From assembly GCF_014199935.1 (NCBI RefSeq), contig NZ_JACHOP010000004.1, positions 276,443 to 340,442 on the forward strand: DNA of 64,000 bases, in the 5' to 3' direction. The position numbers and the translations under genes were made by a program. This stretch comes from Methylorubrum rhodinum. GTDB lineage: Bacteria; Pseudomonadota; Alphaproteobacteria; Rhizobiales; Beijerinckiaceae. The notes under the pieces were generated by a model. The model had not been told where the DNA came from and searched no databases. It worked only from the letters and a program-made list of their open reading frames with translations. This document shows positions 16,054 to 28,109 of the stretch, piece after piece (position 1 is the first letter of the stretch; the number at the start of each line of letters is the position of its first letter).

Positions 16054-19000
16054 ATGGCCCGCTTCTTCATCGACCGCCCGGTCTTCGCCTGGGTCGTCGC
16101 GCTGTTCATCCTCCTGGGCGGCGCGCTCTCGATCCCGAACCTGCCGATCGCGCAATATCCGGTCATCGCGCCCCCCGCGATCGCGCTCTCGACCGCCTAT
16201 CCGGGTGCCTCCGTGGAGAACCTCTACACGGGCACGACGCGCCTGATAGAGGACGAGCTGAACGGGGCGGCCAACATCCTGAGCTTCGAATCGGCCTCCG
16301 ATTCCTTCGGCGTGGTCGAAATCACGGCGAGCTTCCAGCCCGGCACCGATCCGGGCTACGCGGGCGTCGAGGTGCAGAACCGCCTCAAGCGCGTCGAGGC
16401 GCGTCTGCCCGCGGAGGTGCGCCAGCAGGGCATCCTCGTGGAGGAGGCCTCCGCGGCGACGCTCAACATCATCACCCTGGTATCGACCGACGGGAAGACC
16501 GACGAGGTGGGACTCGGCGACTTCCTGATCCGCAACGTCATCAACGAGATCCGCCGCATCCCCGGCGTCGGCCGCGCGACCCTCTACTCGACGGAGCGCA
16601 GCCTTCGCGTCTGGATCGATCCGGACAAGCTGCGCGGGCTCTCGCTCAACGCAGCCGACGTCACCAAGGCGATCGAGAACCAGAACGTCCAGATCGCCTC
16701 GGGCGCGGTCGGCGCGCAGCCCTCGCCGGAGCGGCACGCGGTCAACTTCCCGATCATCGTCAAGGGTCAGATGACCGAGCCGGAGGCGTTCGGCGCCATC
16801 GTGCTGCGGGCCAACCCGGACGGCTCCAACGTGCGTCTGCGCGACGTCGCGCGGATCGAGCTCGGCGGCGAGGACTACAAGTTCACGACCCGCCTGAACG
16901 GCGGCCAAGCGGCGGGCATCTCGGTCACGCTCGCGCCCGACGGCAATGCCATCGAGACCGCCAAGGCCATCCGGGCCAAGATGGTCGAGCTGTCCCAGTT
17001 CTTCCCCGACACCGTGAAGTGGGACATCCCCTACGACATCACCCCGGCGGTCGACGCCTCGATCGAGAAGGTGCTGCACACTCTCGTCGAGGCGGTGGTG
17101 CTGGTCTTCATCGTGATGTTCGTGTTCCTGCAGAACATCCGCTACACGCTGATCCCGACCATCGTCGTGCCGATCGCCCTGTTCGGCACATGCACGGTCA
17201 TGCTGCTCGCCGGCTTCTCCATCAACGTGCTGACGATGTTCGGCATGGTGCTGGCCATCGGCATCCTCGTCGACGACGCCATCGTCGTCGTCGAGAACGT
17301 CGAGCGCATCATGAACGAGGAGGGGCTGCCGCCCAAGGAGGCCACCCGCAAGGCGATGAGCCAGATCACCGGCGCGATCATCGGCATCACCCTGGTGCTG
17401 GTGGCCGTGTTCATCCCGATGGCGTTCTTCCCCGGCTCGGTCGGCATCATCTACCGGCAGTTCTCGATCGCGATGGTGACCTCCATCGCCTTCTCGGCGC
17501 TGCTCGCGCTGACCCTGACGCCCGCGCTCTGCGCCACGCTGCTCAAACCCATCGAGAAGGGGCACGGCCACGCCAAGGGCGGTGTCTTCGGCTGGTTCAA
17601 CCGCGTCGTCGATCGGGAGACCGCCCGCTACGGGCGGGGCGTGGCCGCCTTCATCGCCCGATCCGGCCGGGTGATGGCGATCTACCTCGTGCTGGTCGCG
17701 GGCGTCGGCTACGCCTTCATGCGCCTGCCCGAGGGCTTCCTGCCGCTGGAGGACCAGGGCTTCTTCACCGTCGACATCCAGACCCCGCCGGGCTCCTCCT
17801 TCAACCGCACGCTCGCCGCGGTGAAGAAGGTCGAGGAGCACCTGATGGCGCAGCCCGGCGTCGCGACCGTGACGATCATCAACGGCTACTCGTTCTCCGG
17901 CCAGGGCCAGATGACGAGCCAAGCCTTCGTGACGCTCAAGCCCTGGGGCGAGCGCGACGCGGCGAACTCGGCGGCCAACCTCGTGGCAGGCACCAACAAG
18001 GCGCTCTCCGGCTACAGGGACGCAGTGATCCAGGCGCTGGAGCCGCCGCCGATCGACAACCTCGGCAACGCCTCGGGCTTCTCCTTCCGCCTGCAGGACC
18101 GCGCCCAGAAGGGCTACTCGGCGCTGATGGCCGCGCAGGAGCAGTTGCTCTCGCTCGCCAAGAAGAGCCCCATTCTCAAGAACGTCTACGTCGAGGGCCT
18201 GCCGCCCGCGCCCCAGGCCGAACTCGTGATCGACCGCGAGAAGGCCGCCGCCCTCGGCGTCGGCTTCGAGGACATCAACAACTCGATCCAGGTCAATCTC
18301 GGCTCGGTCTACGTCAACGACTTCCCCAACCGGGGCAAGATGCAGCGCGTGATCGTGCAGTCCGAAGACATCCAGCGGCTCAACGCGTCGGACCTCCTGA
18401 ACTACGCCGTCAAGAACAGCCAGGGCACGATGGTGCCGATGTCGTCCTTCGCCGACCTGAAATGGAGCGTCGGCCCGGCCCAGATCATCGGCTTCAACGG
18501 CTACCAGTCGGTCCGCATCACCGGCGAGCCGGCCCAGGGCTACACCACCGGCGACACGCTCAAGGAGATGGAGCGGCTGATGCAGCAATTGCCCAAGGGC
18601 TTCGGCTACGCCTGGACCGGCCAGTCGCTGCAGGAGAAGGAGGCGGGCAGCCAAGCCTCGCTGCTGCTGGCCCTCTCGGTGCTGATCGTGTTCCTGTGTC
18701 TGGCCGCGCTCTACGAGAGCTGGTCGATCCCGTTCTCGGTGCTGCTCGTGATCCCGCTCGGCGTGATCGGCTCGGTGGCGGCGGTGTATCTCCGCGGGAT
18801 GCCCAACGACGTCTACTTCAAGATCGGCCTCATCACGATCATCGGCCTGTCGGCCAAGAACGCGATCCTGATCGTGGAATTCGCCCGCGACCTGTGGAAG
18901 CCCGGCACCAACATCGTCCAGGCGACGATCCAGGCCTCCACGCTCCGATTCCGCCCGATCGTGATGACCTCTCTCGCCTTCATCTTCGGCGTGGTGCCGC

Positions 19001-19227
19001 TGGCGATTGCCACCGGCGCCGCCTCGAAGAGCCAGCAGGCGATCGGCACCGGCGTGATGGGCGGCATGATCACCGCGACCGTCTTGGCGGTGTTCTTCGT
19101 GCCGGTGTTCTTCGTGGTGGTGATGCGCCTGTTCAAGTCGAAAGAGGTCGCCGCCGGCGACAACGTCGAGGCGGCGCCGGGAGCGGTGCACGGCCACGGC
19201 CACGGGCATTCGGTGCCGGCGGAGTAG
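16054..19227 (+). CDS. RND multidrug efflux pump, HAE1 type (AcrB-like)
   Basis: A 1057-residue proton-driven inner membrane pump with the twelve-helix plan and two large periplasmic domains. It begins with the family's conserved MARFFIDRPVFAWV. The proton relay residues are present: Asp407-Asp408 in GILVDDAIVVVENVERI (same numbers as in AcrB) and Lys935 in GLSAKNAILIVEFARDLW. The C-terminus ends in a Gly/His-rich tail (GHGHGH) that could bind metal, though this is common in such tails. Substrates are not readable. It forms an operon with the adaptor gene, separated by a repeat, and another copy of that repeat follows it. Confidence 0.95.
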   Translation: MARFFIDRPVFAWVVALFILLGGALSIPNLPIAQYPVIAPPAIALSTAYPGASVENLYTGTTRLIEDELNGAANILSFESASDSFGVVEITASFQPGTDPGYAGVEVQNRLKRVEARLPAEVRQQGILVEEASAATLNIITLVSTDGKTDEVGLGDFLIRNVINEIRRIPGVGRATLYSTERSLRVWIDPDKLRGLSLNAADVTKAIENQNVQIASGAVGAQPSPERHAVNFPIIVKGQMTEPEAFGAIVLRANPDGSNVRLRDVARIELGGEDYKFTTRLNGGQAAGISVTLAPDGNAIETAKAIRAKMVELSQFFPDTVKWDIPYDITPAVDASIEKVLHTLVEAVVLVFIVMFVFLQNIRYTLIPTIVVPIALFGTCTVMLLAGFSINVLTMFGMVLAIGILVDDAIVVVENVERIMNEEGLPPKEATRKAMSQITGAIIGITLVLVAVFIPMAFFPGSVGIIYRQFSIAMVTSIAFSALLALTLTPALCATLLKPIEKGHGHAKGGVFGWFNRVVDRETARYGRGVAAFIARSGRVMAIYLVLVAGVGYAFMRLPEGFLPLEDQGFFTVDIQTPPGSSFNRTLAAVKKVEEHLMAQPGVATVTIINGYSFSGQGQMTSQAFVTLKPWGERDAANSAANLVAGTNKALSGYRDAVIQALEPPPIDNLGNASGFSFRLQDRAQKGYSALMAAQEQLLSLAKKSPILKNVYVEGLPPAPQAELVIDREKAAALGVGFEDINNSIQVNLGSVYVNDFPNRGKMQRVIVQSEDIQRLNASDLLNYAVKNSQGTMVPMSSFADLKWSVGPAQIIGFNGYQSVRITGEPAQGYTTGDTLKEMERLMQQLPKGFGYAWTGQSLQEKEAGSQASLLLALSVLIVFLCLAALYESWSIPFSVLLVIPLGVIGSVAAVYLRGMPNDVYFKIGLITIIGLSAKNAILIVEFARDLWKPGTNIVQATIQASTLRFRPIVMTSLAFIFGVVPLAIATGAASKSQQAIGTGVMGGMITATVLAVFFVPVFFVVVMRLFKSKEVAAGDNVEAAPGAVHGHGHGHSVPAE

Positions 19228-19322
19228 CAGAAACGTTTTGGCGCGAAGCTTGGAGCCGCGTTTTCGATCCTCGGATCGGGGACGCGGCTCCAAGTGCTTC
19301 TGCTGTTTCTCTTTTCAACAAT

Positions 19323-19450
19323 CCTCCCACCCATACCCCTCATCCTGAGGTGCGTAGCGAAGCAAAGCCTCGAAGGCGGGCTCCAGGGATCGCGTGATAC
19401 GCTGGAACCCTCCTTCGAGGCCCGCTTCGCGAGCGCCTCAGGATGAGGGG
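19323..19450. repeat. dispersed palindromic repeat, family B copy 2
   Basis: Starts CCTCCCACCCATACCCCTCATCCTGAGGTG and ends GCGCCTCAGGATGAGGGG, with GGCTCCAGGGATCGCG and GGAACCCTCCTTCGAGG in the middle; about the same length and order as copy 1 at 15826-15964. The two copies lie in the same orientation and bracket the pump gene. Confidence 0.85.
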
Positions 19451-19515
19451 GGATTGCTGGGATACGGACGGGATTGCTGGGAAAGGCGGCTGCCCGCCGA
19501 GCGCGCCTGCGCTAG

Positions 19516-21969
<2,454 letters not shown>

Positions 21970-22012
21970 TCCGCGCTTGACCCCGGCCCGCGCCCGGCGC
22001 AAGTCCGGCGCC

Positions 22013-22423
<411 letters not shown>

Positions 22424-22478
22424 ACCCTCGAAAAGCGAAAATGCGTTTGCGCGCCGCGGCCTGAGCGGGGCGCGGGCG

Positions 22479-22508
22479 AGCCGGCCTGCCGGGACCGGCC
22501 GGCTTTTT
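22479..22508 (+). terminator. rho-independent terminator after rnpB
   Basis: The stem AGCCGGCC / GGCCGGCT closes an eight-base loop and runs into TTTTT, 56 bases behind the RNase P RNA 3' end. Confidence 0.85.
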
Positions 22509-22840
22509 CCGCCCGCCATTAGCGCTCGGTTAACCTTGCCGGGGTCTGATCAGGGGCCGCCCGCATGGCCGAGCTCGTTGACGCGTTTCGAGGGCCTATG
22601 TTACCCCGCGCCATCCCGTTGACGCCCGATACCGGATCGGCCGACACTCGTTCAGGTTGCCTGACGAGGGATCGCGCGCGTGTCCAGGGCCGACGAGTCG
22701 GCAACGCCACCATCGTCCGGGCCGCTGCCGCGTGGTCCGTCCACGCAGCAGGCCATCATGCATTTTCCCGTGACGGAGACCGTCGGAGCCGTCCGGGCTT
22801 TCCGCGCCTCACGACGCCCCGCCTTCGCGGAGGCCTGCCG
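22509..22840 (+). other. gene-free stretch before the division cluster
   Basis: About 330 bases that must hold the promoter of rsmH and the genes behind it. An ATG at 22565 opens an in-frame extension of rsmH, but its codons are not coding-like and it lacks a ribosome site. Two TTGACG hexamers (22578 and 22619) are possible -35 boxes; neither has a convincing -10 at normal spacing. No MraZ gene or MraZ-type direct repeats were seen. Confidence 0.5.
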
Positions 22841-23878
22841 ATGAGCCGCCCGCCGCGCCGGCCGCAGGGCGACCATGCCCGCCACCTTCCCGTGCTGCTG
22901 CCCGAGGTGCTGACCGCGCTCGACACGAGCCGCGGCGGCCTCGTGATCGACGGCACCTTCGGGGCCGGCGGCTACACGCGCGCGCTGCTCGACGCGCATC
23001 CCGATATCCGTGTCGTCGCGATCGACCGCGACCCGACCGCCATCGCCGCGGGCGCCGAGATGGTGCGGGCGGCGGACGGCCGGCTTCGCCTCGTGCCGGG
23101 CCGCTTCGGCGATCTCGACACGTTGCTCGCCGGAATCGGCGAGAGCGAAGCCGATGCGGTGGTGCTCGATATCGGCGTGTCGTCGATGCAGCTCGATCAG
23201 GCCGAGCGCGGCTTCTCCTTCCGCCAGGACGGGCCGCTCGACATGCGCATGGGCGCTGACGGGCCCTCGGCCGCCGACATCGTCAACGAGGCGGAGGAGG
23301 TAACCCTCGCCGACATCTTCTACCATTTCGGCGAGGAGCGCCGTTCCCGCGCGGTCGCCCGCGCCATTCTGGAAGCGCGCCGCCGCGGCCGGATCGAGAC
23401 GACGGCTCAGCTCGCCGACCTCGTGGCGAGCGTGGTGCGGGCCGAGCCCGGCAGCCCGATCCATCCCGCGACCCGCGCCTTCCAGGGCCTCAGGATCGCG
23501 GTGAACGACGAACTCGGCGAGCTGGTACGCGGCCTGCACGCCGCCGAGCGCATTCTGAAGGCCGGCGGGCGGCTCGCGGTGGTGACGTTCCACTCGCTCG
23601 AAGACCGCATCGTCAAGCAGTTCTTCGCCGCCCGCAGCGGGCGCACGTCCCACGGCTCGCGCCACCTGCCCGGCGTCGAGGCGCCGGCGCCCAAAAGCTT
23701 CCGGCTCGTCACCAAGGGCCCCGTCCTGCCCTCCGAGGCCGAGACCGACGGCAACCCGCGCGCCCGCTCGGCGAAGCTGCGCGCGGCCGAGCGGACCGAG
23801 GCGGCTGCCCCGCCGCCGCTCTCGGCCATCGAGGCGCTGGCGAGCCTGCCCGCAGTTCAGAAGGGGGGACGGCGGTGA
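22841..23878 (+). CDS. rsmH: 16S rRNA m4C1402 methyltransferase RsmH
   Basis: A 345-residue S-adenosylmethionine enzyme that methylates N4 of C1402 in 16S r[13 protein letters not shown] at the start, the SAM loop [23 protein letters not shown] and [17 protein letters not shown], and [15 protein letters not shown] are all RsmH hallmarks. The ATG at 22841 has GGAGG eight bases upstream. It is the first gene of the truncated division and cell wall cluster; the stop overlaps the ftsL start as GTGA. Confidence 0.96.
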   Translation: MSRPPRRPQGDHARHLPVLLPEVLTALDTSRGGLVIDGTFGAGGYTRALLDAHPDIRVVAIDRDPTAIAAGAEMVRAADGRLRLVPGRFGDLDTLLAGIGESEADAVVLDIGVSSMQLDQAERGFSFRQDGPLDMRMGADGPSAADIVNEAEEVTLADIFYHFGEERRSRAVARAILEARRRGRIETTAQLADLVASVVRAEPGSPIHPATRAFQGLRIAVNDELGELVRGLHAAERILKAGGRLAVVTFHSLEDRIVKQFFAARSGRTSHGSRHLPGVEAPAPKSFRLVTKGPVLPSEAETDGNPRARSAKLRAAERTEAAAPPPLSAIEALASLPAVQKGGRR

Positions 23879-24318
23879 TCCGGCTTCTCAACGTGCTGGC
23901 GATTGCCGGCCTGATCGGCTCGGCGATCTACGCCTACTCGATCAAGTACGACACGCTCTATCAGGCGGGGCAGGTGTCGAAGCTCAAGAGCGCGCTGCAC
24001 AAGGAGCGGCAGGCCATCGCCGTGCTGCGGGCCGAGTGGCAGCTGCTGACCCGGCCGGACCGGCTCCAGGCCGCGGTCGAGCGCCATCTCGCGCTGGAAC
24101 TCATCGGCGACGAGCATCTCGCCCGCTTGTCCGACCTGCCGGCCCGCCCCGACCGCGGCGACGAGATCGGCCGGCTGCTCGCCTCCACGGCGACGCCGAC
24201 CGCGACGCCCAAGGACAAGCCGCTGACGCCCCGCGACGAGCCGCGCACCACCGGCTCGGTCGCCACCCGCACCGTCTCCACCCGCAATCTCTCCACCAGT
24301 CCTTCGGCCACGAGGTAG
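23875..24318 (+). CDS. ftsL: cell division protein FtsL
   Basis: A 147-residue bitopic protein with one N-terminal membrane helix (about residues 3-22), then a coiled coil ([26 protein letters not shown]) and a Thr/Pro-rich periplasmic tail. It belongs to the FtsQLB complex that activates septal peptidoglycan synthesis. Identity rests on position between rsmH and ftsI plus topology and the conserved EW-LL-PDRL block. It starts with GTG, coupled to rsmH by a four-base overlap. Confidence 0.9.
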   Translation: MIRLLNVLAIAGLIGSAIYAYSIKYDTLYQAGQVSKLKSALHKERQAIAVLRAEWQLLTRPDRLQAAVERHLALELIGDEHLARLSDLPARPDRGDEIGRLLASTATPTATPKDKPLTPRDEPRTTGSVATRTVSTRNLSTSPSATR

Positions 24319-24326
24319 CGTTCGCC

Positions 24327-26186
24327 GTGTCGCACGACTCTTCCCAGGAGCCGCACACCCCGGCCGTGCCAGAACCACAAGTGGTCGAAGCCCCGGCCGT
24401 CCTGCAGGCGGAGGCCGGCCCCGAGCGCGTGGTGGCGAGCGAGCCGCCGGCCTCGGCGCTCACCCGCTTCACCCGCACGATGTTCCGGCTCGCCATCGAG
24501 CGCTCGCATGCCCGCGTCGCCATCGTCGGCCTCGCCTTCGCGGCGGTGTTCGGCGCGATCTCCCTGCGGCTCATTGTGGTGGCGGCCACGCCCGCCGACA
24601 ACAGCAACGACCACCGCGTCGCCGCCGCCGCGACCACGGCGGTGCGCCCCGACATCATCGACCGCAACGGCGAGATGCTGGCCACCGACATCCGCACCGT
24701 CTCGGTCTTCGCCGAGCCGACCCGCATGGCCCGCACCTTCGACCGGGACGAGGCGGTCGAACTCCTCACCGCGGTTCTTCCGGAACTGAACGCCGCGGAA
24801 CTGCGCGCGAAACTCGCGTCGAAGAAGGGCTTCGTCTGGATCAAGCGCGAGATCACGCCGAAACAGCAGCTCGAGGTCCATCGCCTCGGCATCCCCGGCG
24901 TCGGCTTCCTGCCCGACCACAAGCGGGTCTACCCCAACGGCACGGCGGCCGCCCACATCCTCGGCGTGACCAACCTCGACAATGTCGGCATCGCCGGCAT
25001 CGAGAAGTACATCGACATGCAGGGCAACCGCGCGCTCAACGAGTTCGGGCTCGCGACCAAGCAGACCGACCTGAAGCCGGTGCAGCTCTCGATCGACCTG
25101 CGGGCCCAGTTCGCCGTGCGCGACGAACTCGTGAAGGGCGTCGAGCACTTCAAGGCCAAGGCCGGCGCGTCGATGATCATGGACGTGAACACCGGCGAGC
25201 TGATCGCGCTCGCCTCCTACCCGGATTTCGACCCGAACGAGCCGAAGGACGCACTCTCGGACGACCGCATCAACCGGATGAATGTCGGCGTCTACGAGAT
25301 GGGCTCGACCTTCAAGGCGATGACGCTCGCCATGGCGCTCGATTCCGGCAAGTACAACGTGAATTCCACCTTCGACACCCGCGGCGGCGTGCTGCATTGG
25401 GGCCGGCAGAAGATCCACGAATATCACGGCACCAACCGCGTCATCACCATGCCGGAGGTGTTCACCCACTCCTCCAACATCGGCTCGGCCAAGATGGCGC
25501 TCGGCGTCGGCGTGCCCGGTCACAAGGCCTTCCTCAGGAAGATGGGCCTGCTCGACCGGCTGCGCACCGAATTGCCGGAATCGGCGATGCCGATCGTCCC
25601 GTCGCGCTGGACCGAGATCAACACCATCACCATCGCCTTCGGCCACGGCCTCGCGGTGGCCCCGCTCCAGGCGGCCGCCGCGGTCGCGGCCATCGTCAAC
25701 GGCGGCGAGCTGATGACGCCGACCTTCCTCAAGACCACCGAGGCCGAGGCCCACGCCAAGTCGACCCGGGTGATCAAGCCCGAGACCAGCGAGGCGATGC
25801 GCTTCATCATGCGGCTCAACGCGGTCGAGGGCTCGGCCAAGAAGTCGGCGGTGCCGCTCTACTACGTCGGCGGCAAGACCGGCACGGCCGAGAAGGTCAT
25901 CAACGGGCGCTACGCCAAGAACCGCCTGTTCACGACCTTCACCGCCGCTGCGCCGATGGACAAGCCGAAATACCTGTTCGTCACCATCATGGACGAGCCG
26001 CAAGGACTGCCGGAGAGCGGCGGCTACGCCACCGCCGCCTGGAACTCCGGCGTGGTGACGGGCCGGATCATCGAGCGCACCGCCCCGGTGCTCGGCCTGC
26101 CGCCGAAGTTCGAGGCGCCGGTGAAGCCGTTCCCGCTGATGGTGAAGCTCGGGGCGTACCACGCGCTGCAGACGGGTGGGCCGTGA
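24327..26186 (+). CDS. ftsI: septal peptidoglycan transpeptidase FtsI (PBP3)
   Basis: A 619-residue class B penicillin-binding protein. A cytoplasmic acidic/Pro-rich N-terminus of about 70 residues leads into one membrane helix (VAIVGLAFAAVFGAISLRLI), the dimerisation domain starting RPDIIDRNGEMLATD, and the transpeptidase domain with SxxK as Ser327-Thr-Phe-Lys330, SSN in THSSNIG, and KTG in GGKTGTAEK. GTG at 24327 lies eight bases behind the ftsL stop. The long N-terminal tail is typical of the group. It acts in the divisome with FtsW, whose gene is not here. Confidence 0.96.
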   Translation: MSHDSSQEPHTPAVPEPQVVEAPAVLQAEAGPERVVASEPPASALTRFTRTMFRLAIERSHARVAIVGLAFAAVFGAISLRLIVVAATPADNSNDHRVAAAATTAVRPDIIDRNGEMLATDIRTVSVFAEPTRMARTFDRDEAVELLTAVLPELNAAELRAKLASKKGFVWIKREITPKQQLEVHRLGIPGVGFLPDHKRVYPNGTAAAHILGVTNLDNVGIAGIEKYIDMQGNRALNEFGLATKQTDLKPVQLSIDLRAQFAVRDELVKGVEHFKAKAGASMIMDVNTGELIALASYPDFDPNEPKDALSDDRINRMNVGVYEMGSTFKAMTLAMALDSGKYNVNSTFDTRGGVLHWGRQKIHEYHGTNRVITMPEVFTHSSNIGSAKMALGVGVPGHKAFLRKMGLLDRLRTELPESAMPIVPSRWTEINTITIAFGHGLAVAPLQAAAAVAAIVNGGELMTPTFLKTTEAEAHAKSTRVIKPETSEAMRFIMRLNAVEGSAKKSAVPLYYVGGKTGTAEKVINGRYAKNRLFTTFTAAAPMDKPKYLFVTIMDEPQGLPESGGYATAAWNSGVVTGRIIERTAPVLGLPPKFEAPVKPFPLMVKLGAYHALQTGGP

Positions 26187-26220
26187 TTGCTGCCCGCCCC
26201 GGCGAATAGGATAGGGCGCT

Positions 26221-26330
26221 CTCCTCCCCCTTGCGGGGAGGAGGTAGGAGGTGGGGGTGGTTCAGGATGAGGCGAAGCGGTGCCTTCTGCCCGACCCCCA
26301 CCCCTGACCCCTCCCCGCAAGGGGGAGGGG
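26221..26330. repeat. dispersed palindromic repeat, family C copy 1
   Basis: CTCCTCCCCCTTGCGGGGAGGAGG...GTGGGGGTGGTTCAGGATGAGG on the left, CCGACCCCCACCCCTGACCCCTCCCCGCAAGGGGGAGGGG on the right. The arms are long and nearly perfect complements. It fills the gap between ftsI and murE. A close relative is at 30766-30872. Confidence 0.88.
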
Positions 26331-26356
26331 AACCCGCAGACACTCGGGAGCCTCGC

Positions 26357-27820
26357 ATGAGCCAGCCCACCCTCGGCCATCTCTTCGGGGATGCCGCCAC
26401 CGATCACGCGGGAAAACCCGTCGCCGGCATCACCGCCGACAGCCGCAAGGTCGTGCCCGGCGGCGTCTTCGTCGCCGTGCCCGGCACCACGGCCGACGGG
26501 CGGCTCTTTGCCGCCAAGGCCGCGGAAGCGGGTGCGGTCGCCGTCGTTGGCGAGGGCGAGCGCCCGGCCGATCTACCCGCGGCCACCGCCTGGATCGCCG
26601 TCGCGGACGCCCGCCGCGCGCTCGCTCTCGCCGCCGCCCGCTTGTCGGGCCGCCAGCCCACAACCGTGGTCACTGTGACCGGCACCAGCGGCAAGAGCTC
26701 GGTCGCCGACTTCGTGCGCCAGATCCTGTCGCGCATCGGCCGCGACGCCGCGAGCCTCGGCACGGTCGGCATCGTGACCAACCGCGGCGCCGCCTACGGC
26801 TCGCTGACGACGCCCGATCCGGTCACCCTGCACGAGACCCTGGCGCGGCTGGCCGACGAAGGCATCACCGATCTGGCCATGGAGGCCTCCTCCCACGGCA
26901 TCGAGCAGCGCCGCCTCGACGGCGTGGAACTGAGGGCGGCCGCCTTCACCAATCTCGGCCGCGATCATCTCGACTACCACCCGACCGTCGAGGACTACCT
27001 CGAAGCGAAGCTCCGCCTGTTCACCACGCTCCTGCCCAAGGGCCGTCCGGCGGTCATCAACGCCGACGGCGCCTATGCCGAGCGCGTCATCGGCACCGCC
27101 GACGCCGCCGGCCACGCGATCCGCACAACCGGCCGACACGGCGACTTCATCCGCGTCCTCGACGCCCGCACGGAAGGGTTCGCCCAGGCCCTCACCTTGG
27201 CGCACGGACGCGACACGCACAAAGTGCGGCTGCCGCTGGTCGGCGGGTTCCAAGTGGAGAACGCCTTGGTCGCCGCGGGCCTTGCCCTCTCGACGCCGGC
27301 CGGCGAAAAAGACCCGGCTTCCGTGTTCGCCGCGCTCGACCATCTCACCGGCGTGCCCGGTCGCATGGAGCGGATCGGGGAAGCCAACGGCGGCCTATGC
27401 CTCGTCGATTACGCTCACAAGCCCGAGGCGCTGGAGCACGTTCTGACGGCTTTGCGCCCCTTCGCGACGGGTCGGCTCGTCCTGGTCTTCGGCTGCGGCG
27501 GCGACCGCGACCGCGGCAAGCGCCCGATCATGGGCGACATCGCGGCCCGGCTGGCCGACCGCGTCATCGTCACCGACGACAACCCGCGCACCGAGGAGCC
27601 CGCGAGCATCCGCGCCGCGATCCTGGCCGCCGCGCCGGGGGCCGAAGAGATCGGCGACCGGGGCGAGGCGATCCGCGAGGGCGTGCGGGGCCTGGAGCCG
27701 GGCGACGTGCTGGTGGTGGCCGGCAAGGGCCATGAAACCGGCCAGATCGTCGGCACAAGCGTGCTTCCGTTCTCGGATCACGAGGTTTTACGCGCCGCGA
27801 TCGCTGAGGTGAACGGATGA
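26357..27820 (+). CDS. murE: UDP-MurNAc-tripeptide synthetase MurE (meso-diaminopimelate adding)
   Basis: A 487-residue ligase that adds meso-diaminopimelate to UDP-MurNAc-L-Ala-D-Glu. ITADSRKVVPGGVFVA, the P-loop TGTSGKSS, TPDPVTLHE, EASSHGIEQRRLDG and the specificity motif DNPRTEEP (Arg of DNPR binds the meso-DAP carboxylate) are present. The start ATG at 26357 is preceded by GGGAG; the frame runs upstream through the repeat but without coding character. Peptidoglycan is therefore predicted to be the A1-gamma DAP type. Confidence 0.96.
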   Translation: MSQPTLGHLFGDAATDHAGKPVAGITADSRKVVPGGVFVAVPGTTADGRLFAAKAAEAGAVAVVGEGERPADLPAATAWIAVADARRALALAAARLSGRQPTTVVTVTGTSGKSSVADFVRQILSRIGRDAASLGTVGIVTNRGAAYGSLTTPDPVTLHETLARLADEGITDLAMEASSHGIEQRRLDGVELRAAAFTNLGRDHLDYHPTVEDYLEAKLRLFTTLLPKGRPAVINADGAYAERVIGTADAAGHAIRTTGRHGDFIRVLDARTEGFAQALTLAHGRDTHKVRLPLVGGFQVENALVAAGLALSTPAGEKDPASVFAALDHLTGVPGRMERIGEANGGLCLVDYAHKPEALEHVLTALRPFATGRLVLVFGCGGDRDRGKRPIMGDIAARLADRVIVTDDNPRTEEPASIRAAILAAAPGAEEIGDRGEAIREGVRGLEPGDVLVVAGKGHETGQIVGTSVLPFSDHEVLRAAIAEVNG

Positions 27821-27854
27821 GGGCCCAATCGCTCGCTGCGCAGGACGCGCACAA

Positions 27855-28078
27855 CCCTCCCCCCCAAGGATATCGGGCCAGCCCGATATCCGCACTCTTA
27901 AGTGCTCAAGTCGGGCAGGCCCGACTTGAGATGGGGGAGGGTGCCCGCGGAGCGGGCGGGAGAGGGGCAGCGCGACGGCTCCGCTTGGCCGCCTTCGTCC
28001 AGATATCTCCGGAAGCGTCGCTCCCCTCTCCCGACCCCCTTCGGGGGCCACCCTCCCCCGCGGAGGGGGGAGGGGTTT
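27855..28078. repeat. composite palindromic repeat block, family D
   Basis: An unusually long gap filler between murE and murF. It contains two perfect hairpins, GGATATCGGGCCAGCCCGATATCC (27868-27891) and the arms CTCAAGTCGGG / CCCGACTTGAG (27905-27930), set inside outer arms CCCTCCCCCC and GGGGGAGGGTGCCCGCGGAGCGGG / CCCCCTTCGGGGGCCACCCTCCCCCGCGGAGGGGGG. No coding frame of its own is credible. Confidence 0.8.
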
Positions 28079-28109
28079 CTCGCGCTTCATTCGTCCAAGA
28101 GATTGCCCG

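Noticed and set aside
15982..19293. A 1103-codon open frame antisense to the RND pump
   Set aside because: Its His/Arg/Asp-rich composition is what the complement of a GC-rich gene gives in one frame; no ribosome site or domain, and the pump on the other strand is certain.
22565..22840. N-terminal extension of RsmH by 92 codons, or a small separate gene in front of it
   Set aside because: No ribosome site, non-coding codon use, and the conserved RsmH N-terminus begins at 22841 behind GGAGG.
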